From: FEN-1139 sp038207155
GTDB taxonomy: Bacteria; Myxococcota_A; Polyangia; Polyangiales; Polyangiaceae
Assembly (NCBI GenBank): GCA_038207155.1
Contig: JBBRAB010000012.1
Location: forward strand, 54,355 to 118,354
Direction: 5' to 3'
DNA length: 64,000 nt
In this document: positions 36,401 to 43,499 of the stretch, in pieces
How the letters are laid out: every line of letters starts with the position of its first letter
Numbering within the stretch: the stretch's first letter is position 1
The notes under the pieces: generated by a model
What the model was told of the DNA's origin: nothing
The model's input: only the letters and a program-made list of their open reading frames with translations
The model's database searches: none
Program-made: the position numbers and the translations under genes

Positions 36401-36482
36401 GAACACCGCCGCCATGGGACAGTTCTCCAGTGACAACGTGATCCGCAATTACGCTCAGCAGATCTGGGGCGTTACGGTATGA
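33465..36482 (+). CDS. glgP: Glycogen/maltodextrin phosphorylase with H1-like N-terminal tail
   Basis: 1005 residues from ATG 33465. The last ~810 residues are a full glycogen phosphorylase: VYYLSLEFLLGRLFEDSL, LGNGGLGRLAACFLDS, VTNGITPRRWL, QIKRVHEYKRQLLN and the PLP Lys in GTEASGTGNMKLALNG. The enzyme releases glucose-1-phosphate from alpha-1,4-glucan. The first ~190 residues are foreign to the family: Ala/Lys/Thr/Pro-rich, resembling histone H1 C-terminal tails, partly encoded by an 18-bp repeat. The next gene's ATG overlaps its stop by 4 bp. Confidence 0.94.
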   Translation: MSSPKKPDGGSPVAAPSADVVAKTAAGATRGKVELKSTNDAGKTPVATKATKAAASAKPTASAKSATSAKPAATAKSATSTKPAATATSSKSATKTPVARASDKPAAAAKATPATATRTAAESPTVTQTPATEWLAVMDPAKDAPEAAQAPPARKDSCPPAIPSSAAGERPSLQPSVRSAPALPRTSLRPANFLTGYDLPLDRESLKLGVANHVEYTQGKDEYSTTPLDFYCAAARTTRDRLLDRWNKTQQSYYREDKRRVYYLSLEFLLGRLFEDSLLNLGIYAPMEQALSSLGLQLSELAQVEPDAGLGNGGLGRLAACFLDSMATLGVPATGYGIRYEYGIFEQQLLEGRQVERADNWLRNGNPWEIPRPEQRYLVRFGGRVEQAHAPAGRRVFRWVDTEDVWAMAYDTLIPGYGNDVVNTLRLWSAQATRAFQFSYFNDGDYVGAVQQKNATENISRVLYPNDSLAEGRELRLKQEYFFVAATLQDAVSRHLKTHTSLESLPDKAVFQLNDTHPGLAVAELMRLLVDERGFQWDDAWRLTTRCFAYTNHTVLPEALETWPVSLLERVLPRHLGIIYELNQRFLDEVLVRFPGDIERMRRMSLIEEFPEKRVRMAHLCVLGSSRVNGVSGLHGKILRERLFRDFAELYPDRFTHVTNGITPRRWLLKCNPPLSELITSRLGERWVTDLGELARLRPLAEDAEFRAQWRASKLANKRRLATALERAYGLRLDPESLLDVQIKRVHEYKRQLLNILHVAGLYLRHRRHPPNGLAPRTFLFAGKAAPGYRKAKQLIELICAVGRVLERDPATRDLLRVVYVPNYGVSLAELIIPAADLSEQISTAGTEASGTGNMKLALNGALTIGTLDGANIELREAVGKDAFFDFGLSAAAVESAKFAGYRPRQLYASDPDLRAVLDAVAGGVFSPEDPGRFFGLVEDLLREDPFLVLADHESYRSCHEAVLTAWADQETWIRKSILNTAAMGQFSSDNVIRNYAQQIWGVTV
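33624..33731 (+). repeat. 18-bp in-frame tandem repeat, 6 copies
   Basis: Six 18-bp units (GCAACATCGGCGAAGCCC type, alternating CCC and TCT ends) encode ATSAKP/ATAKS-like hexapeptides in the basic tail of the phosphorylase. The unit preserves frame, so tail length could vary between strains. Confidence 0.85.
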
Positions 36483-37660
36483 CGCCGCCCCTCCGCGTCG
36501 CCGTCGTGGGGGTGGGACGTTGGGGTGTCAACTTGGCGCGCGCTGTGGCGCGCCTCGATACAGCGCAGCTCTGTGCGCTATGCGACGGCGACGCCGAGCG
36601 GCTCGCCGAGGTCGCTGAGCTGCTTCAGGTGCCGCGCACCTACGGGCTCTACGACGAGCTACTAGCCGATCCGGACATTGATGCGCTGATGATAGCGACC
36701 CCACCCGAGACGCACGCGTGGATGGGGCGGCAGGCGGTGGAGGCCGGAAAACACGTATTTGTCGAGAAACCGCTGGCCACCTCGCTGTCGGACGGCTTGG
36801 CTCTCGAGCGCGTGGCCACGGCGAGCGGCAAGCTCGTCATGGCGGGGCATCTGCTGCGCTATCACGGCGGGGTGGCGGCCTTGCGACGCTTGGTGGCGCA
36901 GGGTGAGCTCGGCAAGATTGACTTCGCCGTCTCGCGGCGGCTCGGCTGGCGTGCGGCGGATCGCTGCGGTCCCTGGTGGTCGCTGGCTCCTCACGATCTA
37001 AGCGTGTTGCGCGGCGTGCTCGACAGCGAACCATTGCGCCTCGCCGCGACGGCTGAGGTGCCGACGACCAGCCGAACGCGCAGCATGCTGTCGTTCCTTC
37101 CTGTCGTGGGCGGCTCGAGTTCCGCGGTGGGGGAGCGTTCCCCGCGCCGCGTGGTGGCCGCTGCGGAATTTGCGGGAGAAATCACGGCGTTGATCGACGT
37201 GGGTCTGCTCGATGAGAGCAAGATGCGACGGGTGGTCGTGGTGGGGCGCCGCGCGATGGCGCGCTTTGAAGACGGCCCCGAGGGGGATCTGTCCGTCAAG
37301 ACCCTGAACAAGGCCATCGATTGGCCGAAGCTGCCCGATCCCGACGCGCCGTTCACGGTCGCCGAAGCCGACGCACTGCTCGCGCGCGTCGATGAGCTCT
37401 CGTCCAAGGGTGAACGCTGGCACGTCGTCGACCGCGGTTGGAAAGAACCCCTGGGCGTCGAAATCCAACAGTTCGTAGCCGCCTGCGAGAATCCGAAGCT
37501 CGCGCGCGTGGAAATGGACGACGCGTTGGCCATCCTGCGGGCGCTCGAGGCTGGCGCTCGCAGCATGCGGGACGGCGGCCGCTGCGTGAAGGTGCCCGAG
37601 CCGCCACGGCAACGGCTGCCCGACCGTGACAGCGTGCTGGTTCGCGAGCTGCCTCGCTGA
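36479..37660 (+). CDS. Gfo/Idh/MocA-family oxidoreductase
   Basis: 393 residues; ATGA overlap with glgP. An N-terminal Rossmann fold, VAVVGVGRWGVNLARAV, is followed by DIDALMIATPPETHAWMG and the family Lys motif FVEKPLATS. GHLLRYHGGVAALRRLV resembles members in lipopolysaccharide clusters (WbpB/WlbA-like 3-dehydrogenases). A basic/Ser-rich insertion, SSSAVGERSPRRV, sits in the C-terminal substrate domain. It might provide the keto sugar for the WbpE/WbpD-like pair at 13.6-15.3 kb or act on a glucose-phosphate-derived sugar linked to glgP; the substrate is unknown. Confidence 0.85.
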   Translation: MTPPLRVAVVGVGRWGVNLARAVARLDTAQLCALCDGDAERLAEVAELLQVPRTYGLYDELLADPDIDALMIATPPETHAWMGRQAVEAGKHVFVEKPLATSLSDGLALERVATASGKLVMAGHLLRYHGGVAALRRLVAQGELGKIDFAVSRRLGWRAADRCGPWWSLAPHDLSVLRGVLDSEPLRLAATAEVPTTSRTRSMLSFLPVVGGSSSAVGERSPRRVVAAAEFAGEITALIDVGLLDESKMRRVVVVGRRAMARFEDGPEGDLSVKTLNKAIDWPKLPDPDAPFTVAEADALLARVDELSSKGERWHVVDRGWKEPLGVEIQQFVAACENPKLARVEMDDALAILRALEAGARSMRDGGRCVKVPEPPRQRLPDRDSVLVRELPR

Positions 37661-37674
37661 CGCCGCTCAAGCGC

Positions 37675-37713
37675 ATAAAATAACGCCCGCCGCGGCTTTC
37701 GCGCGCGGCGGGC
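37675..37713 (-). terminator. Rho-independent terminator of the OmpA-family gene
   Basis: Perfect 10-bp stem GCCCGCCGCG (37685-37694) with CGCGGCGGGC (37704-37713) and a 9-nt loop. On the minus strand it is followed by GTTATTTTATG, a T-rich run. It lies 67 bp past the stop of the minus-strand gene and between convergent genes. Confidence 0.75.
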
Positions 37714-37779
37714 CACATCCCTGGGGCAAGCCCCGACGAGCGCTCAGCGAGACTCGGCGGGGCTAAGGGCTGTGAGAAC

Positions 37780-39369
37780 TCAGTTGCTGGTCTTGAGCTT
37801 GAACTCGATGCGACGATTGCGCTGGCGACCCGGCTCGCTCGCGTTGGAGTCGACGGGTTCATCGGGGCCGGCACCGCGGGTTTCGATCCGCGCGGCGTCG
37901 ACGCCCTTGGAAACGAGGTAAGCCTTGACGGCTTCGGCGCGCTCCTTTGAGAGCTTGACGTTGGTGTCACGTGCTCCGGTGTTGTCCGTGTGACCCGCGA
38001 TGATGACCTCAAGCGCCGGGTACTCAACGAGCAGGGCTGCGGACTTGTCGAGCACCGCGTGTGAACTGGCGCGGATGGTGGCCTTGCGGAGGTCGAACTC
38101 GATGCCTTGAATCACGCCGGTGAACGCCTTGACGCGGTCGGGCAGCACGTCTGGGCAGCCGTCGCTGTCCTCAAAGCCGTTCTTGGTCTCGGGCTGATCG
38201 GGACACTTGTCCTTGCCGTCGAGCACGCCGTCGCCGTCCTTGTCCGTCGCGGCAGGGCAGCCCGTGGGCATTTCGCCCTTTTCCTTGGGGCATTGATCCT
38301 TGTCGTCGGCGATGCCGTCCTCGTCGGCGTCCGCCGGCGGGCAACCGTTGGGCGCAATGCCAGGCTCACGCGGGCACTTGTCGACGTTGTCGAGGTAGCT
38401 GTCGCCGTCGGTGTCCGTAGGCGCGCAGCCGTCAATCGTGCCGGGTGCGGCAACCGCGGGGCAGCGATCCACTTGATCCGTCAGGCCGTCGCCGTCCTTG
38501 TCCTGCGCGCAGTCCATCGGCGGGTGCCTCATGGGCATCGGACGATGACCGAGCGTGAGTGACATGCCGAGCAGGAACTCGGGGGAGTGAGCCATCGTAC
38601 CGTCGGCGGCATCGTGCTTCTGCGTCATGTTGTCGCGGATCTCGACGCGAACCGAGGCCATCGGATTGACCGCGGCTTTGACGCCGAGACCAAAATGAAT
38701 CGCCGGATCGCCGTCGTTGCCGAGGCGATTGCTGACGACGCCCATGCGTCCGATGCCAACGAGCGCAAACGGCACGAGGCGCGACACCGGCGCCTGGGCC
38801 ACGAGGCTTGCGCGCCCTGCCCAGGGATAGGCCTGGATTTTGTCCGCCGTGGAACCGAACGCGACCATCGCCTCAGCCTCGGCGCCAACGTATTTCAGCG
38901 GATAAAGGCCGATCCGGAATCCGAGTTCAGGAGCGGCGTTGATGCCCTGATGCTGAGACTCGGGAACCTTGAAATTGTGATCGCTCGACGGGAACACTAG
39001 GCCCGTGAAGAGCCCGATTTCAAAGCGCTTGCCGGTGGGGACGAAGCGTTGCATCCACGGCTTCTGCATCTCGACGCGGCAATAGGGGCAGGCGTGCTCG
39101 CCGTCCGCCATGCCGGCTGAATGCTCGTGCTTGCCCTCGTCGGCAGGCATGTCCGCCGCCGCGGGCGCGTCGGTAGTGGCGCCGGCTGTCGGGGTGGCGT
39201 CCGCGCTCGGCGCCGGCGTTGCCGCGGCGTCTGCCGAGGCTTGCCCGCTTGGCGCACTGTCCGAACCAAAGGTGAACCCGCCGCTTGTCCCTGCGGGCTC
39301 AGCCGCCTGGACTGCCTGGGCCACCGTTCCAAGAGTCAGTGCACAAAGCCAGAATTGCATCCTCGCCAT
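37780..39369 (-). CDS. OmpA-family outer-membrane protein with thrombospondin type 3 repeats
   Basis: About 529 residues from ATG 39369, preceded by GAGGAGAG; the open frame runs further upstream. Signal peptide ends near AVQA. An Ala/Thr/Pro-rich linker with a HACPYC motif follows, then a beta-barrel-like region (about 110-290). Four calcium-binding type 3 repeats (DKDGDGLTDQVDRCP, DTDGDSYLDNVDKCP, DADEDGIADDKDQCP, DKDGDGVLDGKDKCP) act as a rigid stalk to the C-terminal OmpA domain (IIAGHTDNTGARDTN, LSKERAEAVKAYL, RNRRIEF), which binds peptidoglycan. Likely a surface porin or anchor. Confidence 0.92.
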   Translation of the reverse strand: MARMQFWLCALTLGTVAQAVQAAEPAGTSGGFTFGSDSAPSGQASADAAATPAPSADATPTAGATTDAPAAADMPADEGKHEHSAGMADGEHACPYCRVEMQKPWMQRFVPTGKRFEIGLFTGLVFPSSDHNFKVPESQHQGINAAPELGFRIGLYPLKYVGAEAEAMVAFGSTADKIQAYPWAGRASLVAQAPVSRLVPFALVGIGRMGVVSNRLGNDGDPAIHFGLGVKAAVNPMASVRVEIRDNMTQKHDAADGTMAHSPEFLLGMSLTLGHRPMPMRHPPMDCAQDKDGDGLTDQVDRCPAVAAPGTIDGCAPTDTDGDSYLDNVDKCPREPGIAPNGCPPADADEDGIADDKDQCPKEKGEMPTGCPAATDKDGDGVLDGKDKCPDQPETKNGFEDSDGCPDVLPDRVKAFTGVIQGIEFDLRKATIRASSHAVLDKSAALLVEYPALEVIIAGHTDNTGARDTNVKLSKERAEAVKAYLVSKGVDAARIETRGAGPDEPVDSNASEPGRQRNRRIEFKLKTSN

Positions 39370-39605
39370 TACTCTCCTCGATCTTCCCCTCCGGATCAGC
39401 CGTCCCACACCGAGGGTCACGGTCTACATGTCCGGCAGAATGGGCATTGTAACGGCGGGTCAGCTCAGAACGAAAGGGGGTCCTTGCTTCTGAGTGGGAC
39501 TCGGCCGCCGGCCCGCAGCGTTAGGGCTCACAAGGCCAGCGGCCTGCTCGCCCGTCAGCATGGCCGGTTCCCGCATCACGGGCCCCATGCTAGCGTCGCG
39601 CTTCG

Positions 39606-41285
39606 TTGACGAGCCTTCCTCAAACAGCCCAACAATCGCCTCGAAATGGCCCCAGTCTCGACGAAGACGCCCGGGTGGACCTCAATCGGTTCGCGCGTCG
39701 CTGCGCGCCCGAGTTGCTGGTGCTGTCTCTACTAGGGTCCGCCCGCTGGCTCGCGCTGCCGCTGGCGGCCTGGCTCGTGCGGACGTCCGTTCCGGTGGCA
39801 ATTCCTTTTTTTGTTGGCGTGGGACTGGAACCATTGCGGACCTGGCTCGGCGAGCGACTTCGTCGGCAGCTCCGTCGCGACACGCTGACAGCCTTTGCCA
39901 GCGAGGCGCTCGATGCGGTGAGCCCGAGCCGAAGCGACACCGCGTCGCCTTGGCGCGCGGCCTACCTCACCGAGCAAGCCATCGCGACCGAGCTCGTGTC
40001 CTTTGGCTCAGCGGCGATTTCTCTGGCCGTCGTGCTCGCGCTCGCTTGGTCGCGGCTGGGCGCGACGGTGCTCCTGTTGGTCGGCGTTGCCATGGCCCTG
40101 ACGGTCGCGCTTGGCCTCGCGCAGTCGCGCGGGCGTCGCGCACTGTATCTCGCGCAAACGCGCGCGATGCGCCGCGTGAGCGCGTGGATGTCCGCGGCGG
40201 GCGCGGACCAAGGCGAGCTCTGGCGCCCGAGCGCGCGTCAGCCGTTTCTTGCGCAGCTTGGTCTAGCGAGCGACCAGTGGCACCAATGCGAAGCGCGGCT
40301 GACTCGCAGCCGAATGCTCGGACGCGCGCTGCTGCTGGGACTGCTCACAGGCCTGCTCGGCTTGCTGTTGTGGGTGCTGGGTGAGTCGCCGCTAGCGCTC
40401 GCCGTGTATGGGTTTTCTGGCTTAAAAATCGCCAAAATTGCCGATCTTGTCCTGCTCGCCACGGCCCTTCCTGGCGCGCTGATGGTGGCCCGGCACGCCG
40501 AGGCCTGGCTCGGCAAGCAGGCTGAGCTCGACACGTTGCGACCGACGCATGTCGTCCGTTCAACTCACTCCGAGCCACTCTCCGCGCGGCCGGTGGCGCT
40601 GGTGCTGGAGTCGCCATCGCTCTACTACGGCGAGGCGCTCGGCGTCAGCCTCCCGAACCTGCGTTGTGAGCTCACGGGGCCGCTACTTGTGGTCGGCCAA
40701 AATGGCGCTGGCAAGAGCTCGCTGCTCGCGTTGATGGCCGGCGTTCTTGAGCCGACGAGCGGTGGTCTGTGGCTCGAGATGTCTGCGGGTGAGAGGTCGC
40801 GCCGAGTGGCGCCGAGCGCGCTCGAGCGCGACGCGATCGTATTTGTTCCGCAAGAGCCCGTGCTGATCGAAGAGCTCACGGTGGGCGAAAATGTGCGTCT
40901 GGTGGCGCCGCTCGCGACCGATCACGAGCTCGAGCAGCTGCTTGCGCGGCTTGGGCTGTCCGTCAAAGCTGAGCATAGCGCGCGGGCTCTTTCGCGCGGC
41001 GAGCGTCGCCGGATCGCCGTAGCGCGCGCTTGCCTGGCGCGGCCTCGCTGGTTGCTCCTGGACGAGCCTGATGCTTGGCTCGACACCGAGGGACGTGCTC
41101 GGCTACTCGACGTGCTCACGACGCTACAAGCCAATACTGCGATCGTGATTGCCTCTCATCGCCGTGAGCTCGCTGAAGCGGCAGCGCTGGTGCTCGTGCT
41201 GAGTCCCGAGCAGACGCTGGAGGCCCTTGGTACCGTCGCCGAGCTGCGCGTGACCTCGCCCCTATTTATGCGAGTGGTCGGATGA
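39606..41285 (+). CDS. ABC exporter (fused membrane and ATPase domains), lasso-D-like by context
   Basis: 559 residues from TTG 39606; GTG 39675 is another possible start and neither has a clear ribosome-binding site. The N-terminal ~310 residues contain four to six membrane spans with an exporter-like loop pattern. The ATPase part has Walker A VVGQNGAGKSSLLALMAG, Q-loop FVPQEP, signature LSRGERRRIAVARA (Arg for the first Gly of LSGGQ) and Walker B WLLLDEPDAWLD. It is translationally coupled (ATGA, 41282-41285) to a B2-type leader peptidase, which fits a peptide exporter. Substrate is inferred. Confidence 0.8.
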   Translation: MTSLPQTAQQSPRNGPSLDEDARVDLNRFARRCAPELLVLSLLGSARWLALPLAAWLVRTSVPVAIPFFVGVGLEPLRTWLGERLRRQLRRDTLTAFASEALDAVSPSRSDTASPWRAAYLTEQAIATELVSFGSAAISLAVVLALAWSRLGATVLLLVGVAMALTVALGLAQSRGRRALYLAQTRAMRRVSAWMSAAGADQGELWRPSARQPFLAQLGLASDQWHQCEARLTRSRMLGRALLLGLLTGLLGLLLWVLGESPLALAVYGFSGLKIAKIADLVLLATALPGALMVARHAEAWLGKQAELDTLRPTHVVRSTHSEPLSARPVALVLESPSLYYGEALGVSLPNLRCELTGPLLVVGQNGAGKSSLLALMAGVLEPTSGGLWLEMSAGERSRRVAPSALERDAIVFVPQEPVLIEELTVGENVRLVAPLATDHELEQLLARLGLSVKAEHSARALSRGERRRIAVARACLARPRWLLLDEPDAWLDTEGRARLLDVLTTLQANTAIVIASHRRELAEAAALVLVLSPEQTLEALGTVAELRVTSPLFMRVVG

Positions 41286-41818
41286 GTGGCGGGCGCTGGA
41301 CGCGCATGCTTGAGCGGCCGTACTGGCAACGTCGTCGGCGCGAATTTGGCCGTTTTGTGGCCTGGTCGGCGTGGGAACGGGCGCTGTTCGCCGAGGCGCT
41401 CGGTTGGGTCGGCGCGGCGCACACGGCAGTGCACCGGCTACCCGCGGCGCGCTTGTCGAGACTCGTCACGCGCGCCATGGCTCACGTGGGCAGCACGCAA
41501 CCCGCTCGCAGCGAGTCGTCGTCATCGACAAGCAGCGAGTCATCGTCATCGCCAAGCAGCGAGCAGGTTCGCTTGATTGCGGGCGCGATCGAGCGCGCAG
41601 GCAGGCGAGTGCCGCGCGCGACCTGCCTCGTGCGAGCGCTCGCCGCGCATTGGATGCTGCGCAGTCGAGGGATCGCGTCAGAGCTCGTGCTTGGCGTCCC
41701 GCTTGCGCCGGGGAGTTTTCGCGAGGCACCCGCGCACGCCTGGTTGGAGGTCGACGGCAAGGTAGTCCTCGGGGGCGACGACGAAGTCGACGAGCAGTTC
41801 GCGCGGCTGAGACGCTGA
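41282..41818 (+). CDS. Lasso-type B2 leader peptidase (transglutaminase-like)
   Basis: 178 residues; ATGA overlap with the exporter gene. In lasso peptide pathways B2 removes the leader at the B1-bound precursor. The family features are here: an N-terminal helical part (AWERALFAEALGWVGAAHTAV), then IERAGRRVPRATCLVRALAAHWMLRSRG with Cys115 and AHAWLEVDGKVVLGG with His152 and Asp158, forming a Cys-His-Asp triad. Between the halves is an inserted Ser-rich linker, STSSESSSSPSSE, from a 24-bp repeat. The matching B1, C and A genes are 6-8 kb downstream. Confidence 0.83.
   Translation: MSGGRWTRMLERPYWQRRRREFGRFVAWSAWERALFAEALGWVGAAHTAVHRLPAARLSRLVTRAMAHVGSTQPARSESSSSTSSESSSSPSSEQVRLIAGAIERAGRRVPRATCLVRALAAHWMLRSRGIASELVLGVPLAPGSFREAPAHAWLEVDGKVVLGGDDEVDEQFARLRR
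41510..41566 (+). repeat. 24-bp repeat encoding Ser-rich linker
   Basis: Two full 24-bp units starting AGCGAGTC (41510-41533, 41534-41557) and a partial third encode SESSSSTS/SESSSSPS inside the B2-like peptidase. Frame is preserved. Confidence 0.75.
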
Positions 41819-41819
41819 G

Positions 41820-41842
41820 CCCGCAGGCGAGCTCGCTGCGGG
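41820..41842. other. GC-rich inverted repeat
   Basis: CCCGCAG-GCGAGCTCGC-TGCGGG can fold into a stem with a one-base bulge directly after the B2-like stop codon. No T tract follows, so a terminator role is uncertain. Confidence 0.3.
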
Positions 41843-41883
41843 TGGGTCGCAACTCGGGAGCCAGGAGCCTCGAAGCGAGGGGC

Positions 41884-42774
41884 ATGGAAGAATTTCTCCT
41901 GCCGCATAGGGATATCGTCTTCAGGATCCTGTTTGGGAGCGTCCAAAACGAGGACGTGCTGAGCAGCCTGCTCACGGCGAGCTTGCGACCAGCGCGGCGC
42001 CTGACCTCCGTGAAGGTGCTCAACCCCGAGGTGGGGCGCGATTTGGTCTCCGACCGGGGGATCGTGCTCGATGTTCGAGTGCAGCTGGAGGACGGAAGTC
42101 TGGTGGACGTAGAGATGCAGATGCAGACCCATCCGGGGTTGCGCGGTCGGTTCCTGCACTATTGGGCCAAGCTGTTTGCGTCGCAGGCGACGGTGGGAGG
42201 GGAGTGGCGCGAGCTCCGGCCTACCTATTCGGTGATATTCCTGGGGCAGCCCCTGTTGCGGACACCCATCCGGGAGTCCATAATTGAGCTCACTGACCGA
42301 GTGACGCACGAGCGTTTCACCGATCTGCTGCGGCTGCACCTGTTCGAGCTGGGTGCGCCTCCGGCGGGCGGAGGAAACGAGCCGATGGACCGCTGGCTGA
42401 AGTTTCTCGCAGCGCGCAGCATGAGCGAGGTGGAGGAAGTCGCGATGGAAGACGCCGATATCATGAAGGCCAAGGTAGCCCTGGAGGCCCTGAATCGGGA
42501 TCCGGCTGCGCAGTGGTTGGTGGAGGCTCGGGAGTGCGCGGAGCGGACCTGGCGCAGCCAGATGACAGACGCGCGAGAAGACGGTGAGGCTCGAGGTGAG
42601 GCTCGGGGAAAGTCCGAGGGGACGCGCGGTGTGCTGGTACGGCAGATGACTCGACGGTTTGGTGCACTGACGGAGCAGCAGCTGACTTGCCTCAATGAGG
42701 CGGATTTGTCGCAGCTGGAGGACTGGTCGGAGCGGATCTTCGACGCCGAGAGCGCTGAGGATTTGCTCCGTTAG
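41884..42774 (+). CDS. Rpn/YhgA-like PD-(D/E)XK nuclease family protein (PDDEXK_2)
   Basis: About 296 residues from ATG 41884; the frame is open upstream but only as a shadow of the B2 gene. The N-terminus FLLPHRDIVFRILFG, catalytic-type block GIVLDVRVQLEDGSLVDVEMQMQ (Asp...Glu-x-Gln) and RFLHYWAKLFASQ fit the Rpn recombination-promoting nuclease / transposase-associated PDDEXK family. The C-terminal RQMTRRFGALTEQQLTCLNEADLSQLEDW matches DUF4351, which often ends such proteins. These genes are usually mobile, multicopy accessory elements. A dense tandem-repeat array follows it. Confidence 0.85.
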   Translation: MEEFLLPHRDIVFRILFGSVQNEDVLSSLLTASLRPARRLTSVKVLNPEVGRDLVSDRGIVLDVRVQLEDGSLVDVEMQMQTHPGLRGRFLHYWAKLFASQATVGGEWRELRPTYSVIFLGQPLLRTPIRESIIELTDRVTHERFTDLLRLHLFELGAPPAGGGNEPMDRWLKFLAARSMSEVEEVAMEDADIMKAKVALEALNRDPAAQWLVEARECAERTWRSQMTDAREDGEARGEARGKSEGTRGVLVRQMTRRFGALTEQQLTCLNEADLSQLEDWSERIFDAESAEDLLR

Positions 42775-42912
42775 TTTGGTCGCGCCACGTCTCGCGTCGT
42801 CACAGCGGGGCTGCTGAGGGGGGGCTGCGCAGCGCCGTGACGGTCTGCACAGGCGCCGCGGGAGAGGGACCCTGTGCTCTGCGAGCGGCGCTCTTGCCCC
42901 TGGACGCTGCCG

Positions 42913-43232
42913 GGCCGTCCGCCAATGCGCCGTTGCGCCGTTGCCTGGCGCGCTGACGCGCCAGCTTGGCGCGCTGCCGCGCCGTTCGCCAATGCCCCGT
43001 TGCTCCGTTGCCTAGCGCGCTGCCGCGCCAGCCTGGCGTGCTGCCGGGCCGTCCGCCAACACGCCGTTGCGCCCTTGCCTAATGCGCCGTCCGCCAGCCT
43101 AATGCGCCGTCCGCCAATGCGCCGTCCGCCAATGCGCCGTCCGCCAACGCGCTTGCCGCGCCGTCCGCCAACGCGCCGTTGCGCCGTTGCCTAATGCGCC
43201 GTCCGCCAACGCGCCCGGCGCGCTGTCGCGCC
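42913..43232. repeat. Nested GC-rich tandem repeat array in a 725-bp non-coding gap
   Basis: The gap 42775-43499 has no convincing gene. Two to three diverged copies of a roughly 67-bp unit (GCCGTCCGCCAAT, GCCGTTGC, then TGGCGCGCTG) fill 42913-43080. A 15-bp unit, AATGCGCCGTCCGCC, then recurs exactly at 43081, 43101, 43116, 43131 and 43193. The rest of the gap (43233-43499) leads to the lipoprotein gene and has a good ribosome-binding site, GGGAGGGTAT, before its ATG. Confidence 0.8.
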
Positions 43233-43499
43233 ACCCGTGGCGTGCTGGTGCCTGAGGCCTATGGGTCTGAGGCCGGTGTGGGGCGCGGTTTGGGCCTGGC
43301 GGCTGTTCGGCCGTGGTGTGGGGTGAAATTGCGGGCGAAGTGGGCCGTGTGCACGCCGTGAATACACCAAAGGGCAGGGGACACTTAAGGCACTGCACAG
43401 GGGATCCGTTCCACGGCAGCCAAGGGAATTCTCCCGTTGCAATTTTCCGCCGTTTCGTAGAACTATTCGCGCTCGGCCTGACATCGGCCGGGAGGGTAT

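Noticed and set aside
41371..41883. Upstream extension of the Rpn-like protein
   Set aside because: It is an out-of-frame reading of the B2-like gene; ATG 41884 gives the normal Rpn N-terminus.
42874..43194. 106-residue plus-strand frame inside the repeat array
   Set aside because: Encodes only Arg/Pro/Cys repeats from the 15-bp unit; no ribosome-binding site and no family resemblance.
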